From the NCBI GenBank assembly GCA_026983835.1, contig JALSTH010000009.1:1-64000 (forward strand): 64,000 bases of DNA, read 5' to 3'. Each line of letters starts with the position of its first letter. The first letter of the stretch is position 1. The notes under the pieces are model-generated. The model searched no databases. It saw only the letters and a program-made list of their open reading frames with translations, and had not been told where the DNA came from. A program made the translations under genes and the position numbers. Origin of the DNA: Candidatus Zixiibacteriota bacterium (GTDB lineage: Bacteria; Zixibacteria; MSB-5A5; UM-FILTER-46-8). Below are positions 8,358 to 16,701 of this stretch, piece by piece.

Positions 8358-9791
8358 TTAAAAGCGGTGAGTGATTGAGATGAAGTTGGAAAATAAATCC
8401 ATGCTATATTTTCCCGGATAGTTATCATAATTACCATCTCCATTCGAATCCTGAAGATTCGGTATGTCACGGTCGCCAAATATGATATATTCCAAGTTAT
8501 AGTCTATTCTAATTGTTCCTAAATCGTAACCAAATCCCAAATTGAAACTATTCTTATCGCCTATATCCGGTATTGTGGGGGTAAATGTCTTATTCGGGAT
8601 AGGCGATGGATCGTTGAAATATCCGCATCTCAGCGCCAATTTGCTTGAATAATTATATTCCAAACCAAGTGAAAAACGAACTGTGCTTTCCCATTGAGTC
8701 ACTAATGTATCATTGGTTGCCGGATCCCCCATCGGGTCCGTTCCTTCGAGCGCAATCGGCACATAATCCAATCTCGACCAATCGGTGTAATTAATATCGC
8801 CGGTTAGGGTCAGTTTTTCCGATGGCCGATAAGCAATACCGATACCATAATCAGCGGGAAGTTTCAAATCGGCTTTGGCGTCCGGCTCCGATGAAAACAC
8901 CAAGCCGCGGAATAGATTTGCGGTTGTCGAATCATCGTGAGTATTATAGGAATTAAACTCATCCACCAATCCCGGATTATATGGGGTATAGAGGTTTAGT
9001 TTCGCCGTTCCATCCAATTTAATGGTGGTGGGGGAGCGGTAAGCTATTCCGATGGATAACTTATCGTTGGGCTTATACATCAAGCCGGCGTTTGCACCAA
9101 CCCCCCAGCCGTCACCATCAAGCTGCATATCGGTAAAGAGGAGGTTATATGGCACAGGGATAGAGGGGCTTATCGTATTCCATATTACCTGTTGCAGGAA
9201 AATGCTGCCGCGTTGAATCGATAATCCGACTCCAAAAGAGAGCTGACCTTCAATCAATTCTCGGGCGATTGTGGGATGGAAATCTATAACCTCGAATTCG
9301 CTTTTGTGATCCACTTTCGGGTAGCTTACATTCGGATTGTACCCCGTAGGGAGATCGAAAATATCCCAAATAGCGCCGGTACCGTAGGGGACATAAATCC
9401 CCAAACCGGCCGTCCATCCTTTCAATCCTGCCGCTTTGAAAAAGCCGGAGAAACTGGGGATATTAAAGTTTTTGTCTTCGGTGTACCATTTGGTCCCGTT
9501 TTTGTAGCCGAGGATGTCATATCCCCCAAGCGTTATATTCGGTGTGTATTCAGGTCTGGGGCTTATAATGGTCAGCATCCCGTTAAATTCGGATTTATCC
9601 ATCCAAGCTAACCCGGCCGGATTCCAATAGCAAGCAGACCAATCGTCAGCCAAACCGCGAAATGCTCCGCCCATCGAAATCGCTCTTGATCCCACACCCG
9701 ATAAAGCCAATCCTCCTCCCATCGCCTCCGAAAAGATTAAAAGACTTATCGCGACAGTCGGAATAAGGAACTTTAACAATCTTTTAGACAT
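8358..9791 (-). CDS. FadL/OmpP1/TodX-family outer-membrane channel
   Basis: 477 residues with a signal peptide ending near GGG. The mature N-terminus shows the family hallmark: LALSGVGSRAISMGGAFRGLADD followed closely by CYWNPAGLAWMD, the hatch region of FadL-type transporters. Alternating beta-strand segments fill the rest, ending in an aromatic strand (SITHRF) with terminal Phe as in many outer-membrane barrels. FadL relatives carry long-chain fatty acids or other hydrophobic compounds across the outer membrane. It lies 65 bp downstream of the TPR gene and 20 bp upstream of the esterase gene, in one operon. Confidence 0.88.
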   Translation of the reverse strand: MSKRLLKFLIPTVAISLLIFSEAMGGGLALSGVGSRAISMGGAFRGLADDWSACYWNPAGLAWMDKSEFNGMLTIISPRPEYTPNITLGGYDILGYKNGTKWYTEDKNFNIPSFSGFFKAAGLKGWTAGLGIYVPYGTGAIWDIFDLPTGYNPNVSYPKVDHKSEFEVIDFHPTIARELIEGQLSFGVGLSIQRGSIFLQQVIWNTISPSIPVPYNLLFTDMQLDGDGWGVGANAGLMYKPNDKLSIGIAYRSPTTIKLDGTAKLNLYTPYNPGLVDEFNSYNTHDDSTTANLFRGLVFSSEPDAKADLKLPADYGIGIAYRPSEKLTLTGDINYTDWSRLDYVPIALEGTDPMGDPATNDTLVTQWESTVRFSLGLEYNYSSKLALRCGYFNDPSPIPNKTFTPTIPDIGDKNSFNLGFGYDLGTIRIDYNLEYIIFGDRDIPNLQDSNGDGNYDNYPGKYSMDLFSNFISITHRF

Positions 9792-9855
9792 TGCACACTC
9801 CTATTTTAAATTGCATTATTTGTTTCCCCGGCTATTTTATAACCTTTGATTTCAA

Positions 9856-10596
9856 TCAATACTTTCCTTCTATCTCTTTAAGCAGTTGTTTTGCTTCTTT
9901 TATATATTTTAAATCAATTGGCCTTTGAGGCTTGAGATTTATCACGGAGTAAAATTGATTTCGGGCGGCAGGGTATTTTTTTATGGACATATATGTTTTG
10001 CCCAATTCCAAATGATGATTGATATAATCGGGACGAATCTTAACCGCCTCCTCGAGGTATTTAACGGCGTCTTCTTTATTCGCCGAGCCCAAACCCAAAG
10101 GGGCGCGTATTATTTTAGGTTTTTCCGATGCTTCCCGATTCCATCTTCCCATAATGTGAAGGGCTTCATCGTAATTGGAGTTAATTTTAAGGGCTGCCTC
10201 CGCCTCTCTTTTGACTTCCTTTGCAAGCCCGATCGAACTCCAAATACCTTTGAACAGCGCAATCCTTCCTTGCGTGCGTGCTATCTGAAAATGCACCTCC
10301 GCATTGTTCGGATTTATAACCTCCGATTTTTTTAACCAATGATAAGCCTCCGTATAAAGCGCAAGCTGACTATCTTTCGGTTGCAGTTCGGCATAATCAT
10401 TTAAGCATCCTCCCAATTTCAACATCAGCTCGGCGTTGGACGAATCAGCCAATACAAGGTGTTTATATATCTCGATAGCCTTTTCATATTTGAATGAGGC
10501 TCTTAAGCTATCGGCCCTTTCCAATTCGCCGGCTGTTGATAATGAGGGAAAGATAATTGAGACCATAAGAACAACAATAATCCTTAATAAAATCAT
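9856..10596 (-). CDS. Periplasmic tetratricopeptide-repeat protein
   Basis: 246 residues with a cleavable signal (hydrophobic residues 3-20, then TAG). Three to four TPR units are visible, for example 'SFKYEKAIEIYKHLVLADSS', 'NPNNAEVHFQIARTQGRIA', 'YLEEAVKIRPDYINHHLELGKTY' and 'KKYPAARNQFYSVINLKP'. It probably works as a periplasmic or lipid-associated scaffold. It is the first gene of the operon with the FadL-like channel and esterase. Partners are unknown. Confidence 0.75.
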   Translation of the reverse strand: MILLRIIVVLMVSIIFPSLSTAGELERADSLRASFKYEKAIEIYKHLVLADSSNAELMLKLGGCLNDYAELQPKDSQLALYTEAYHWLKKSEVINPNNAEVHFQIARTQGRIALFKGIWSSIGLAKEVKREAEAALKINSNYDEALHIMGRWNREASEKPKIIRAPLGLGSANKEDAVKYLEEAVKIRPDYINHHLELGKTYMSIKKYPAARNQFYSVINLKPQRPIDLKYIKEAKQLLKEIEGKY

Positions 10597-10673
10597 CGGT
10601 AGATTAAAATTCTAAAAGCTACAAAATCCAGTTTGGTTTTCATTTCGTATTGACATGATAATAACTTGTTAAA

Positions 10674-10701
10674 CTTAAATATCTTTTATATTCGGTGTCA
10701 A
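10674..10701 (-). promoter_or_regulatory. Weak predicted promoter of the TPR-FadL-esterase operon
   Basis: Minus strand TTGACA (10701-10696), 16 bp spacer, TTTAAG (10679-10674). The -35 is perfect but the -10 is poor, so this is tentative. It lies ~80 bp upstream of the TPR start in the 277-bp divergent region. Confidence 0.35.
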
Positions 10702-10873
10702 CTGTTTTTTGGCGTTTCAATCGACTTGTTTTAAGGTTCTTTTAGTTTCATTCGTTTGAAAAAGAATTAATGATGGCGGATGCCTTGATAATTCTTTTCT
10801 TGCATTTACATAGTGCTTTATGTTAACTAATTTTTTGTATGAAGCCCGAAACCGATAAAAGAGAGGAAGGCAG

Positions 10874-12970
10874 ATGAAGTTATCACTTGATCCAATTTTC
10901 AAACCGAAAGCTGTGGCGGTAATAGGAGCATCCTCCAGAAGCCGCACCATAGGCCACGAAGTGTTGCACAACATAATCCGTAACGAATTTAAGGGGAAAG
11001 TATTCCCGGTTAACCCTAAAATAGATGTTGTGCATAGTATGAAGTGTTATCATTCTGTCAGAGAGATACCTGATGAGGTCGATTTGGCGATAATAATTGT
11101 CCCGCGCCAATTCGTTCCGGGTGTGGCGGAGGAATGTGGCAGAAAGGGCATTAAGGGATTAGTGGTCATATCCGGTGGATTCAAGGAAACCGGTAAGGAG
11201 GGTGCCGAGTTGGAACGGAAATTGGTGGAGGTGGTTCGCAAATATGATATGAGAATGGTAGGTCCCAATTGTTTCGGTATCGCTAATTTTTCCCCCGAGG
11301 TAAGCCTCGATGCGACATTTGCTCGCAAACAATCGGTTTATGGCAAAATAGGGTTTATCTCCCAATCGGGAGCTTTGGGTCAGGTTATAATGGAGTATGC
11401 TCGGTCTTTGAATGTGGGATTTTCGATGTTTGCCTCAATCGGCAATAAAGCGGATATTTCCAGCAATGATCTCCTCCTTTATTGGCAGGATGACCCCGAA
11501 GTGGAAATTATCCTTTTATACCTTGAAAATTTCGGCAATCCCCGAAGATTTACTCAGATAGCAAGACAAGTAACAAAGAAAAAGCCGATGATATGCGTAA
11601 AAGCAGGTAGAACCACACAGGGAGCAAAAGCCGTAAGTTCACACACGGGCGTATTGTCGAACCTCGATGTCGGGGTCGATGCTCTCTTTGAGCAATGCGG
11701 GGTGATTAGAGCCGATTCCATCGAAGAGATGTTCGATTTGGCTATTGCGCTTTACAATAAAGATATTCCCAAAGGGGACAGGGTTGGGATAGTGACGAAT
11801 GCCGGCGGTCCCGCGATCTTGGCAACGGATGCTTTGATAAACTATGGGTTAAAAGTTCCCGACCTTTCCGGCGAATCTCAGAAGTATCTCCGTGAAAATC
11901 TGATGGAAGTTGCAGCGGTCAACAACCCTGTGGATGTTATCGCTTCGGGAGGTCCCAATTCGTATCGCACCGCAATGATGACTATGATGAAAGATGATAA
12001 TATCGATGTTGTCTTTGTAATTTTCGTTCCTCCGGTGATGATAAACCAGCGGGCTATAATCGAGACTATTATAGATGTCTATAAAAACGGGAGTAAACCT
12101 GTAATGGTTTGTTTTATGGGTCCTTATGACCAGATAGATGGATACGAAAGGCTTTTGCAGGAAAAGATCGCTGTTTATATGTTCCCTGAGTATGCGGCCA
12201 AAACAATGTCGGTTATAAATAAATATCAGAAATGGATTTCCCGTCCCGAAGGCAGTTTCATTGAATTCCCGGTCAATAATAGAGTGGCGACGGAAATTAT
12301 CGATCTCGCTTCCTCGGAGAACCGTCAGAGCATAATAGGTCCTGAGGCTTTGGAAATACTCAGGAGTTATGGAATTCCCGTCGCAAAATATACTCTTGTC
12401 TCAAAGGCGGATGATCTGAATAAAGCCGTTAAGGGAATAGGTTATCCGCTTGTGATGAAGATAAATAAACCTCAGGTTTTACATAAGACGGAGGTGGGAG
12501 GCGTTATAACCGATCTGAGGACTTTCGAGGAGGTCTGGGATGCTTTTGATAGGATGAGAGATAACTTCTCCAAGGAAGACGAAACCTTTGAGATAATGTT
12601 GCAGAAGCAAATACGGGGCGGCGTGGAGACCGTTTTCGGTATGACTACAGATCCTTCTTTCGGTCCTCTTTTGATGTTTGGTTTGGGGGGGATTTTTGTG
12701 GAGATTATGAAAGATGTCAGCTTCAAGATTCACCCGGTGACGGATTCGGATGTTAAAGAGATGGTTCAATCGGTAAAGGGTTATCCTCTCCTGTCCGGCT
12801 TTAGGGAAAGCAAACCTGTAAGATTGGGCATTATCGAGGAATCTTTGCTGCGGCTTTCTCAATTGATATCCGACTTCCAACAGATTGTCGAATTGGATAT
12901 AAATCCATTTATCGCCTCATCGGAAGCAGAGAATTGTCTGGCCGTCGATGCGAGATTCATATTGAGGTAA
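10874..12970 (+). CDS. Acyl-CoA synthetase (ADP/NDP-forming), fused alpha-beta subunits
   Basis: 698 residues, cytosolic. Domain order is CoA-binding Rossmann domain (~8-125), ligase-CoA domain (~150-300), then a C-terminal ATP-grasp domain (~480-698). The phosphorylated histidine is visible as His257 in SSHTG. The enzyme interconverts acyl-CoA + ADP + Pi with acid + CoA + ATP. In fermenting archaea and bacteria it makes ATP from acetyl-CoA or from amino-acid-derived acyl-CoAs. The alpha-beta fusion is common. The ATG follows GAGAGGAAGG. The downstream methyltransferase remnant starts 1 bp after the stop. Nearby 3-hydroxyacyl-CoA dehydrogenase and crotonase genes fit acyl-CoA metabolism; the acyl substrate is not evident. 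Confidence 0.92.
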   Translation: MKLSLDPIFKPKAVAVIGASSRSRTIGHEVLHNIIRNEFKGKVFPVNPKIDVVHSMKCYHSVREIPDEVDLAIIIVPRQFVPGVAEECGRKGIKGLVVISGGFKETGKEGAELERKLVEVVRKYDMRMVGPNCFGIANFSPEVSLDATFARKQSVYGKIGFISQSGALGQVIMEYARSLNVGFSMFASIGNKADISSNDLLLYWQDDPEVEIILLYLENFGNPRRFTQIARQVTKKKPMICVKAGRTTQGAKAVSSHTGVLSNLDVGVDALFEQCGVIRADSIEEMFDLAIALYNKDIPKGDRVGIVTNAGGPAILATDALINYGLKVPDLSGESQKYLRENLMEVAAVNNPVDVIASGGPNSYRTAMMTMMKDDNIDVVFVIFVPPVMINQRAIIETIIDVYKNGSKPVMVCFMGPYDQIDGYERLLQEKIAVYMFPEYAAKTMSVINKYQKWISRPEGSFIEFPVNNRVATEIIDLASSENRQSIIGPEALEILRSYGIPVAKYTLVSKADDLNKAVKGIGYPLVMKINKPQVLHKTEVGGVITDLRTFEEVWDAFDRMRDNFSKEDETFEIMLQKQIRGGVETVFGMTTDPSFGPLLMFGLGGIFVEIMKDVSFKIHPVTDSDVKEMVQSVKGYPLLSGFRESKPVRLGIIEESLLRLSQLISDFQQIVELDINPFIASSEAENCLAVDARFILR

Positions 12971-12971
12971 T

Positions 12972-13703
12972 ATGTCGGAAAATGTGCTTTATTATGGCAA
13001 CAATCTGAAAGTCCTACGGGTTTATATCCCCGATAATTCCATCGATTTGATTTGCATCGATCCTCCTTTTAATTCTAATGCGGGGTACAACATTATTTTC
13101 AAAGAACCTGTGGGAGATAGCTCAAAAGCGCAAATAACGGCATTCGAGGATTCGTGGCATTGGACCGAGGAAACCGAGAGGATATTTCAAGACATCGTAA
13201 ACAATTCACCTGCCGAAGTAGTCGAGATGATGAGGGCTTTTTTACGGTTTGTGGGGCGGAATGATATAATGGCTTATCTGACTATGATGTGTATAAGATT
13301 AGTGGAGTTACGAAGGGTATTAAAAGATACGGGCTCCATTTATCTTCATTGCGATCCGACGGCAAGCCATTACTTGAAAATATTAATGGATACAATTTTC
13401 GGAAAAAATAACTTCAGGAATGAGATAGTTTGGTGTTATAGAGGGGCGGGTTATCCTAAGAAAGATTTTGGGAGAAGGCACGATATTATTTTTCGATATT
13501 CCAAAGGGGAGAATTATTTCGTAGCTTTAGGTATGGGTTCTTATCATTCGGAAAAATGGGGTAGGGATTTTCCGCGTTTGCAGATATTTACGATTGAAGA
13601 TTTACTTTTAGGTAAGAAACCAAAGATACCGCAGTCGCTTTTGGTTTATAAAAGAGCCCAAATTCAAACGAAACCAAACCAATTGGAAATAGATAATGAT
13701 TGA
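12972..13703 (+). pseudogene. Internally deleted beta-class N6-adenine DNA methyltransferase
   Basis: 243 residues. The first ~180 match the start of the large 'site-specific DNA-methyltransferase' family: YYGNNLKVLR, catalytic DPPF at residues 30-33, AFEDSWHW, SIYLHCDPTASHYLK. The last ~60 match that family's usual C-terminus (RLQIFTIEDLLLGKKPKIP, then YKRA). What normally lies between is missing: the TQKP element and the SAM-binding DPFxGxGT motif, plus target recognition. The simplest reading is an in-frame internal deletion of roughly 150-250 codons near base 13518. The product has the catalytic motif but no SAM site and is probably inactive. The frame is intact, so it may still be translated. 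No restriction endonuclease is nearby. Confidence 0.7.
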
Positions 13704-13787
13704 TATTTATGTATCGAAGATGTGTATTTACTTTGATAAATATGAATATCGCCCACAAATTTTCCCCTTTTATTTCAGGAGGTAGTT

Positions 13788-14609
13788 ATGCAAAGGAATG
13801 GTCGTTTTTTGGCGATTTTGGGGGTTTTAATCGTATTGGTCCTCGCTTCTACTCTTACTTCCGGCTGCGGAACTCAAATTCCATCCGGATATCACGGCGT
13901 AAAGTATTATAAATTCGGTAAGGGAACCGAAATGGGCAAAATTTATCCCGAAGGGTTTCAATGGCATTTCCCGTGGAATTCGTTTTTCATCTACAAAACT
14001 CAGGTCCAGACAAAAACCGAGACACTGAATATTCTCTCGAAGGATGGAGCGTCAATCAAATTGGATGTCTCCGTTTGGTATCGTCCGGTAATAAGTAAAT
14101 TGGATTCATTGCAGGTTACGGTAGGTCCGAGATATTATGATGTTGTTGTTTCTCCGGCGTTGAGGGGGCAGGCTCGAACAATTGTGGGTAGATATACCCC
14201 CGAGGAGATATATTCTACGAAAAGGGAGGAAATCGCCAGCGAAATTCTAAGTGGGGTAAAGTCGTTATTAAAGGATAAGTATGCTTATGTGGAAAATATT
14301 CTCGTTAGGGATGTGGTACTACCTAAAAATGTGAGCGATGCCATAAATGAGAAATTGGCTGCTGAACAGCAGGCGCAGAAGATGGTGTTTGTCTTACAGA
14401 AGGAAAGACAGGAAGCCGAACGAAAAAAGATCGAGGCGCAGGGGATAAGGGAATTTACTCGTATCGTGGCGCAGGGATTGACAAATCCATACCTTAAATG
14501 GAAAGGGATTGAAGCAACCAAGGATCTAGCCGAATCGAACAACACAAAAATAGTTATCATCGGGAATCCCAAAAATGGCTTACCTATAATTCTCGGCGGG
14601 GAGAAATAG
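13788..14609 (+). CDS. SPFH/prohibitin-family lipoprotein
   Basis: 273 residues. The N-terminus is hydrophobic and ends in LTSGC (Cys27), a good lipobox, so it is probably a lipoprotein rather than a plain transmembrane anchor. The SPFH (Band 7) domain covers ~30-200 with 'G.HGVKYYKFGKGTE.G.IYPEGFQWHFPW' and 'GRYTPEEIYSTKREEI'. A charged helical stretch (~195-225, EKLAAEQQAQK, KERQEAERKKIEAQG) is typical for oligomerising flotillin/prohibitin proteins. Such proteins form membrane ring scaffolds and modulate membrane proteases. The ribosome site CAGGAGG is strong. Transcribed between unrelated genes, so partners are not shown. Confidence 0.85.
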   Translation: MQRNGRFLAILGVLIVLVLASTLTSGCGTQIPSGYHGVKYYKFGKGTEMGKIYPEGFQWHFPWNSFFIYKTQVQTKTETLNILSKDGASIKLDVSVWYRPVISKLDSLQVTVGPRYYDVVVSPALRGQARTIVGRYTPEEIYSTKREEIASEILSGVKSLLKDKYAYVENILVRDVVLPKNVSDAINEKLAAEQQAQKMVFVLQKERQEAERKKIEAQGIREFTRIVAQGLTNPYLKWKGIEATKDLAESNNTKIVIIGNPKNGLPIILGGEK

Positions 14610-14759
14610 AGGCTTTCCGAAGAAAATTATATCGCAAAAGTTAGCTGTTTTAACGGGCAGGTGCATTTTTTGAATTGAAATGATGAGAGTTATTTATTAA
14701 ATTTATTAATTGTGTTTAATTAATCAAAGGAATTTGGAATTTGGATTAAGGAGATGGTT

Positions 14760-15614
14760 ATGGAATTCAATAAAATAGGTATTGTCGGTTGTGGTCAGAT
14801 GGGGTCTGGAATAGTTGAAGTGGCGGCGAAGGCTGGCCTGGATGTGCTTTCGAGGGAGATTAATGAGGAATTACTTGAAAAAGGAAAAGCCCGAATTGAG
14901 AAATCCCTAAATCGTGCGGTCGATAAGGGGAAGCTTTCTGCGGATGATAAGGATACTATCCTGAGTAGGATAAAATTTACAACATCTCTGGATGAATTTG
15001 CAGACCGTGATATAGTCGTTGAGGCTGTTACCGAAGATTTGAAAACAAAATTGGAAATATTTATTAAATTGGATAAAATATGTAAACCCGAAACTATCCT
15101 TGCTTCGAATACTTCAAGCTTATCCATAACGGAGTTGGCGTCGGGAACTTCGCGGCCGGGGAAATTTATCGGACTGCATTTCTTTAATCCGGTGCCGGTG
15201 ATGAAACTTGTGGAAATAGTCAGAACTGTAGCCACAGAAGAAGGTTTGATCGAAGAGGTTAAGGCTTTTGCCGAGAAATTGGGTAAGGTGCCGGTTCTTG
15301 CCAAGGACGGTGGCGGATTTATTGTCAACAGGCTTTTGGTCCCCTATCTATTCGATGCGATTTTAGTTTATCAGAACGGATTGGCAAGCAAAGAAGATAT
15401 CGATAACGGTATGAAATATGGTTGCGGTCATCCTATGGGTCCACTTCAACTAAATGACTTTATAGGTCTCGATACTATGTATTATATAGGCGAGATATTA
15501 TTTGAGGAGTTCAAAGAAACACGATTCGCTCCGCCGCCTTTGCTTAAGAGAATGGTGCAGGCAGGTTATCTCGGTAGAAAAACGGGGAAAGGGTTCTATG
15601 ATTATTCGAAATAA
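14760..15614 (+). CDS. 3-hydroxybutyryl-CoA dehydrogenase
   Basis: 284 residues. The NAD-binding motif GIVGCGQMGSG is at the N-terminus. 'ILASNTSSLSITELA' and 'GLHFFNPVPVMKLVEIV' carry the conserved Asn, the catalytic His of HFFNP and the substrate loop. The C-terminal dimer domain ends with 'GRKTGKGFYDYSK', classical for this family. The enzyme oxidises (S)-3-hydroxyacyl-CoA or reduces acetoacetyl-CoA, depending on direction. I chose the ATG at 14760 because GGAG (14750-14753) lies 6 nt upstream; the ATG at 14754 directly abuts the ribosome site. A crotonase gene follows 115 bp later, forming a short beta-oxidation or butyrate-type module. Confidence 0.93.
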   Translation: MEFNKIGIVGCGQMGSGIVEVAAKAGLDVLSREINEELLEKGKARIEKSLNRAVDKGKLSADDKDTILSRIKFTTSLDEFADRDIVVEAVTEDLKTKLEIFIKLDKICKPETILASNTSSLSITELASGTSRPGKFIGLHFFNPVPVMKLVEIVRTVATEEGLIEEVKAFAEKLGKVPVLAKDGGGFIVNRLLVPYLFDAILVYQNGLASKEDIDNGMKYGCGHPMGPLQLNDFIGLDTMYYIGEILFEEFKETRFAPPPLLKRMVQAGYLGRKTGKGFYDYSK

Positions 15615-15625
15615 AGGCGTTCTGG

Positions 15626-15781
15626 ATGTCCAAATCTAAAAGGCCATATTTTGATTATTACCGAATCAGGAGTATCGATAGGTTCAAAAGGAATCTGAGA
15701 AAATTAATTTACAGAGGCAGGAGGAAATCTTGGAATATAAAAACTTACTGGTGGAAAAAAAAGGTTCACTGGCGACGGTGA
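15626..15781 (+). CDS. Possible 51-aa very basic small ORF
   Basis: An ATG at 15626 opens a 51-codon frame that fills the gap between the dehydrogenase and crotonase genes and overlaps the crotonase start by 52 bp. The peptide has about 22 Lys/Arg and many aromatics (YFDYYRIR, RRKSWN, YWWKKK) and no recognised domain. The ribosome site is weak (CTGG), so a chance frame is as likely as a nucleic-acid-binding microprotein. Confidence 0.2.
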   Translation: MSKSKRPYFDYYRIRSIDRFKRNLRKLIYRGRRKSWNIKTYWWKKKVHWRR

Positions 15782-16512
15782 CCGTAAGTAGGCCCAAGGC
15801 ACTGAATGCGCTTAACACTGAGGTTATCGCCGAACTTTATGATGTCTGGCGGAACTTGGAAAGCGATACCAATATCGGAGTTGTAATTATAACCGGAGAT
15901 GGTGAAAAATCATTTGTTGCCGGTGCGGATATAGGTGAATTAAACAAATTGGACTCTTTGGAAGGAATTAAGCTTGCCGAACGAGGTCAGGGACTTTATT
16001 GGAAGATAGAGAATTCCGATATAATTTCAATCGCTGCGATTAACGGTTTTGCGTTGGGCGGCGGTTGTGAGCTGGCGATGGCTTGCGATATCCGAATAGC
16101 TTCCAAAAATGTGAAAATAGGACAGCCCGAGGTTAATTTGGGAATAATCCCGGGCTATGGCGGGACACAGAGGCTCGCTCGTTTAGTGGGTAAAGGTATG
16201 GCGAAATTGCTGATACTCACCGGCGATATGATCGATGCCGAGGAGGCCTTGCGGATCGGTTTGGTTGATAAGATTACCGAACCTGCGGAGTTGCTTTCCG
16301 AAGCTGAAAAGTTGGCGGGTAAGATATTATCGAGAGGTCCCAAGGCAGTAATTTCTGCCAAAAGGTGCATTAACTTCGCTGCCAATTCCGATTTGGATAC
16401 CGGTTTAAGGTATGAGATAATAGAGTTCGGAGCGATATGTGCCACTGATGATAGTAAAGAAGGGACATCCGCTTTTATGGAAAAGCGCAAACCGAATTTC
16501 AAAGGCGCCTAA
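15730..16512 (+). CDS. Enoyl-CoA hydratase (crotonase family)
   Basis: 260 residues. Start is TTG at 15730, chosen because GCAGGAGG precedes it at proper spacing and the protein then opens with MEYKNLLVEK, as family members do. The oxyanion-hole segments are SFVAGADIGEL (~61-71) and NGFALGGGCELAMACD (~105-120). Both catalytic glutamates are present, Glu114 in GGCELA and Glu134 in QPEVNLGIIPG. It should hydrate trans-2-enoyl-CoA to 3-hydroxyacyl-CoA. It works next to the dehydrogenase encoded just upstream; no thiolase or acyl-CoA dehydrogenase gene is within the window. Confidence 0.92.
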   Translation: MEYKNLLVEKKGSLATVTVSRPKALNALNTEVIAELYDVWRNLESDTNIGVVIITGDGEKSFVAGADIGELNKLDSLEGIKLAERGQGLYWKIENSDIISIAAINGFALGGGCELAMACDIRIASKNVKIGQPEVNLGIIPGYGGTQRLARLVGKGMAKLLILTGDMIDAEEALRIGLVDKITEPAELLSEAEKLAGKILSRGPKAVISAKRCINFAANSDLDTGLRYEIIEFGAICATDDSKEGTSAFMEKRKPNFKGA

Positions 16513-16701
16513 GCTTAATTTTATAATCTGAATTCCCTTGAAAAGCGGTTTGATTCTACAACCAAAGTAGGATAAGGCAAAATCATATCGCTAAATTCTT
16601 TATGTCCGCTGTCGTAATATTATATAGGAGACAGGTTTTCTTATAACGGTTTTTTGAACATTTGATGTGGCGGAGAGGTTAATATCTGGAAGGATTATTG
16701 A

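Noticed and set aside
13700-13912. 70-codon frame after the methyltransferase remnant
   Set aside because: It does not continue any methyltransferase motif and overlaps the well-supported SPFH gene start; not the missing part of the enzyme.
14795-15328. 177-codon minus-strand frame
   Set aside because: Lies entirely antisense to the 3-hydroxybutyryl-CoA dehydrogenase gene, whose motifs are unmistakable.
16513-16701. Possible T-box or leucine leader before the synthase gene
   Set aside because: No run of Leu codons after a start, no T-box core and no terminator hairpin could be found in the 189 bp.
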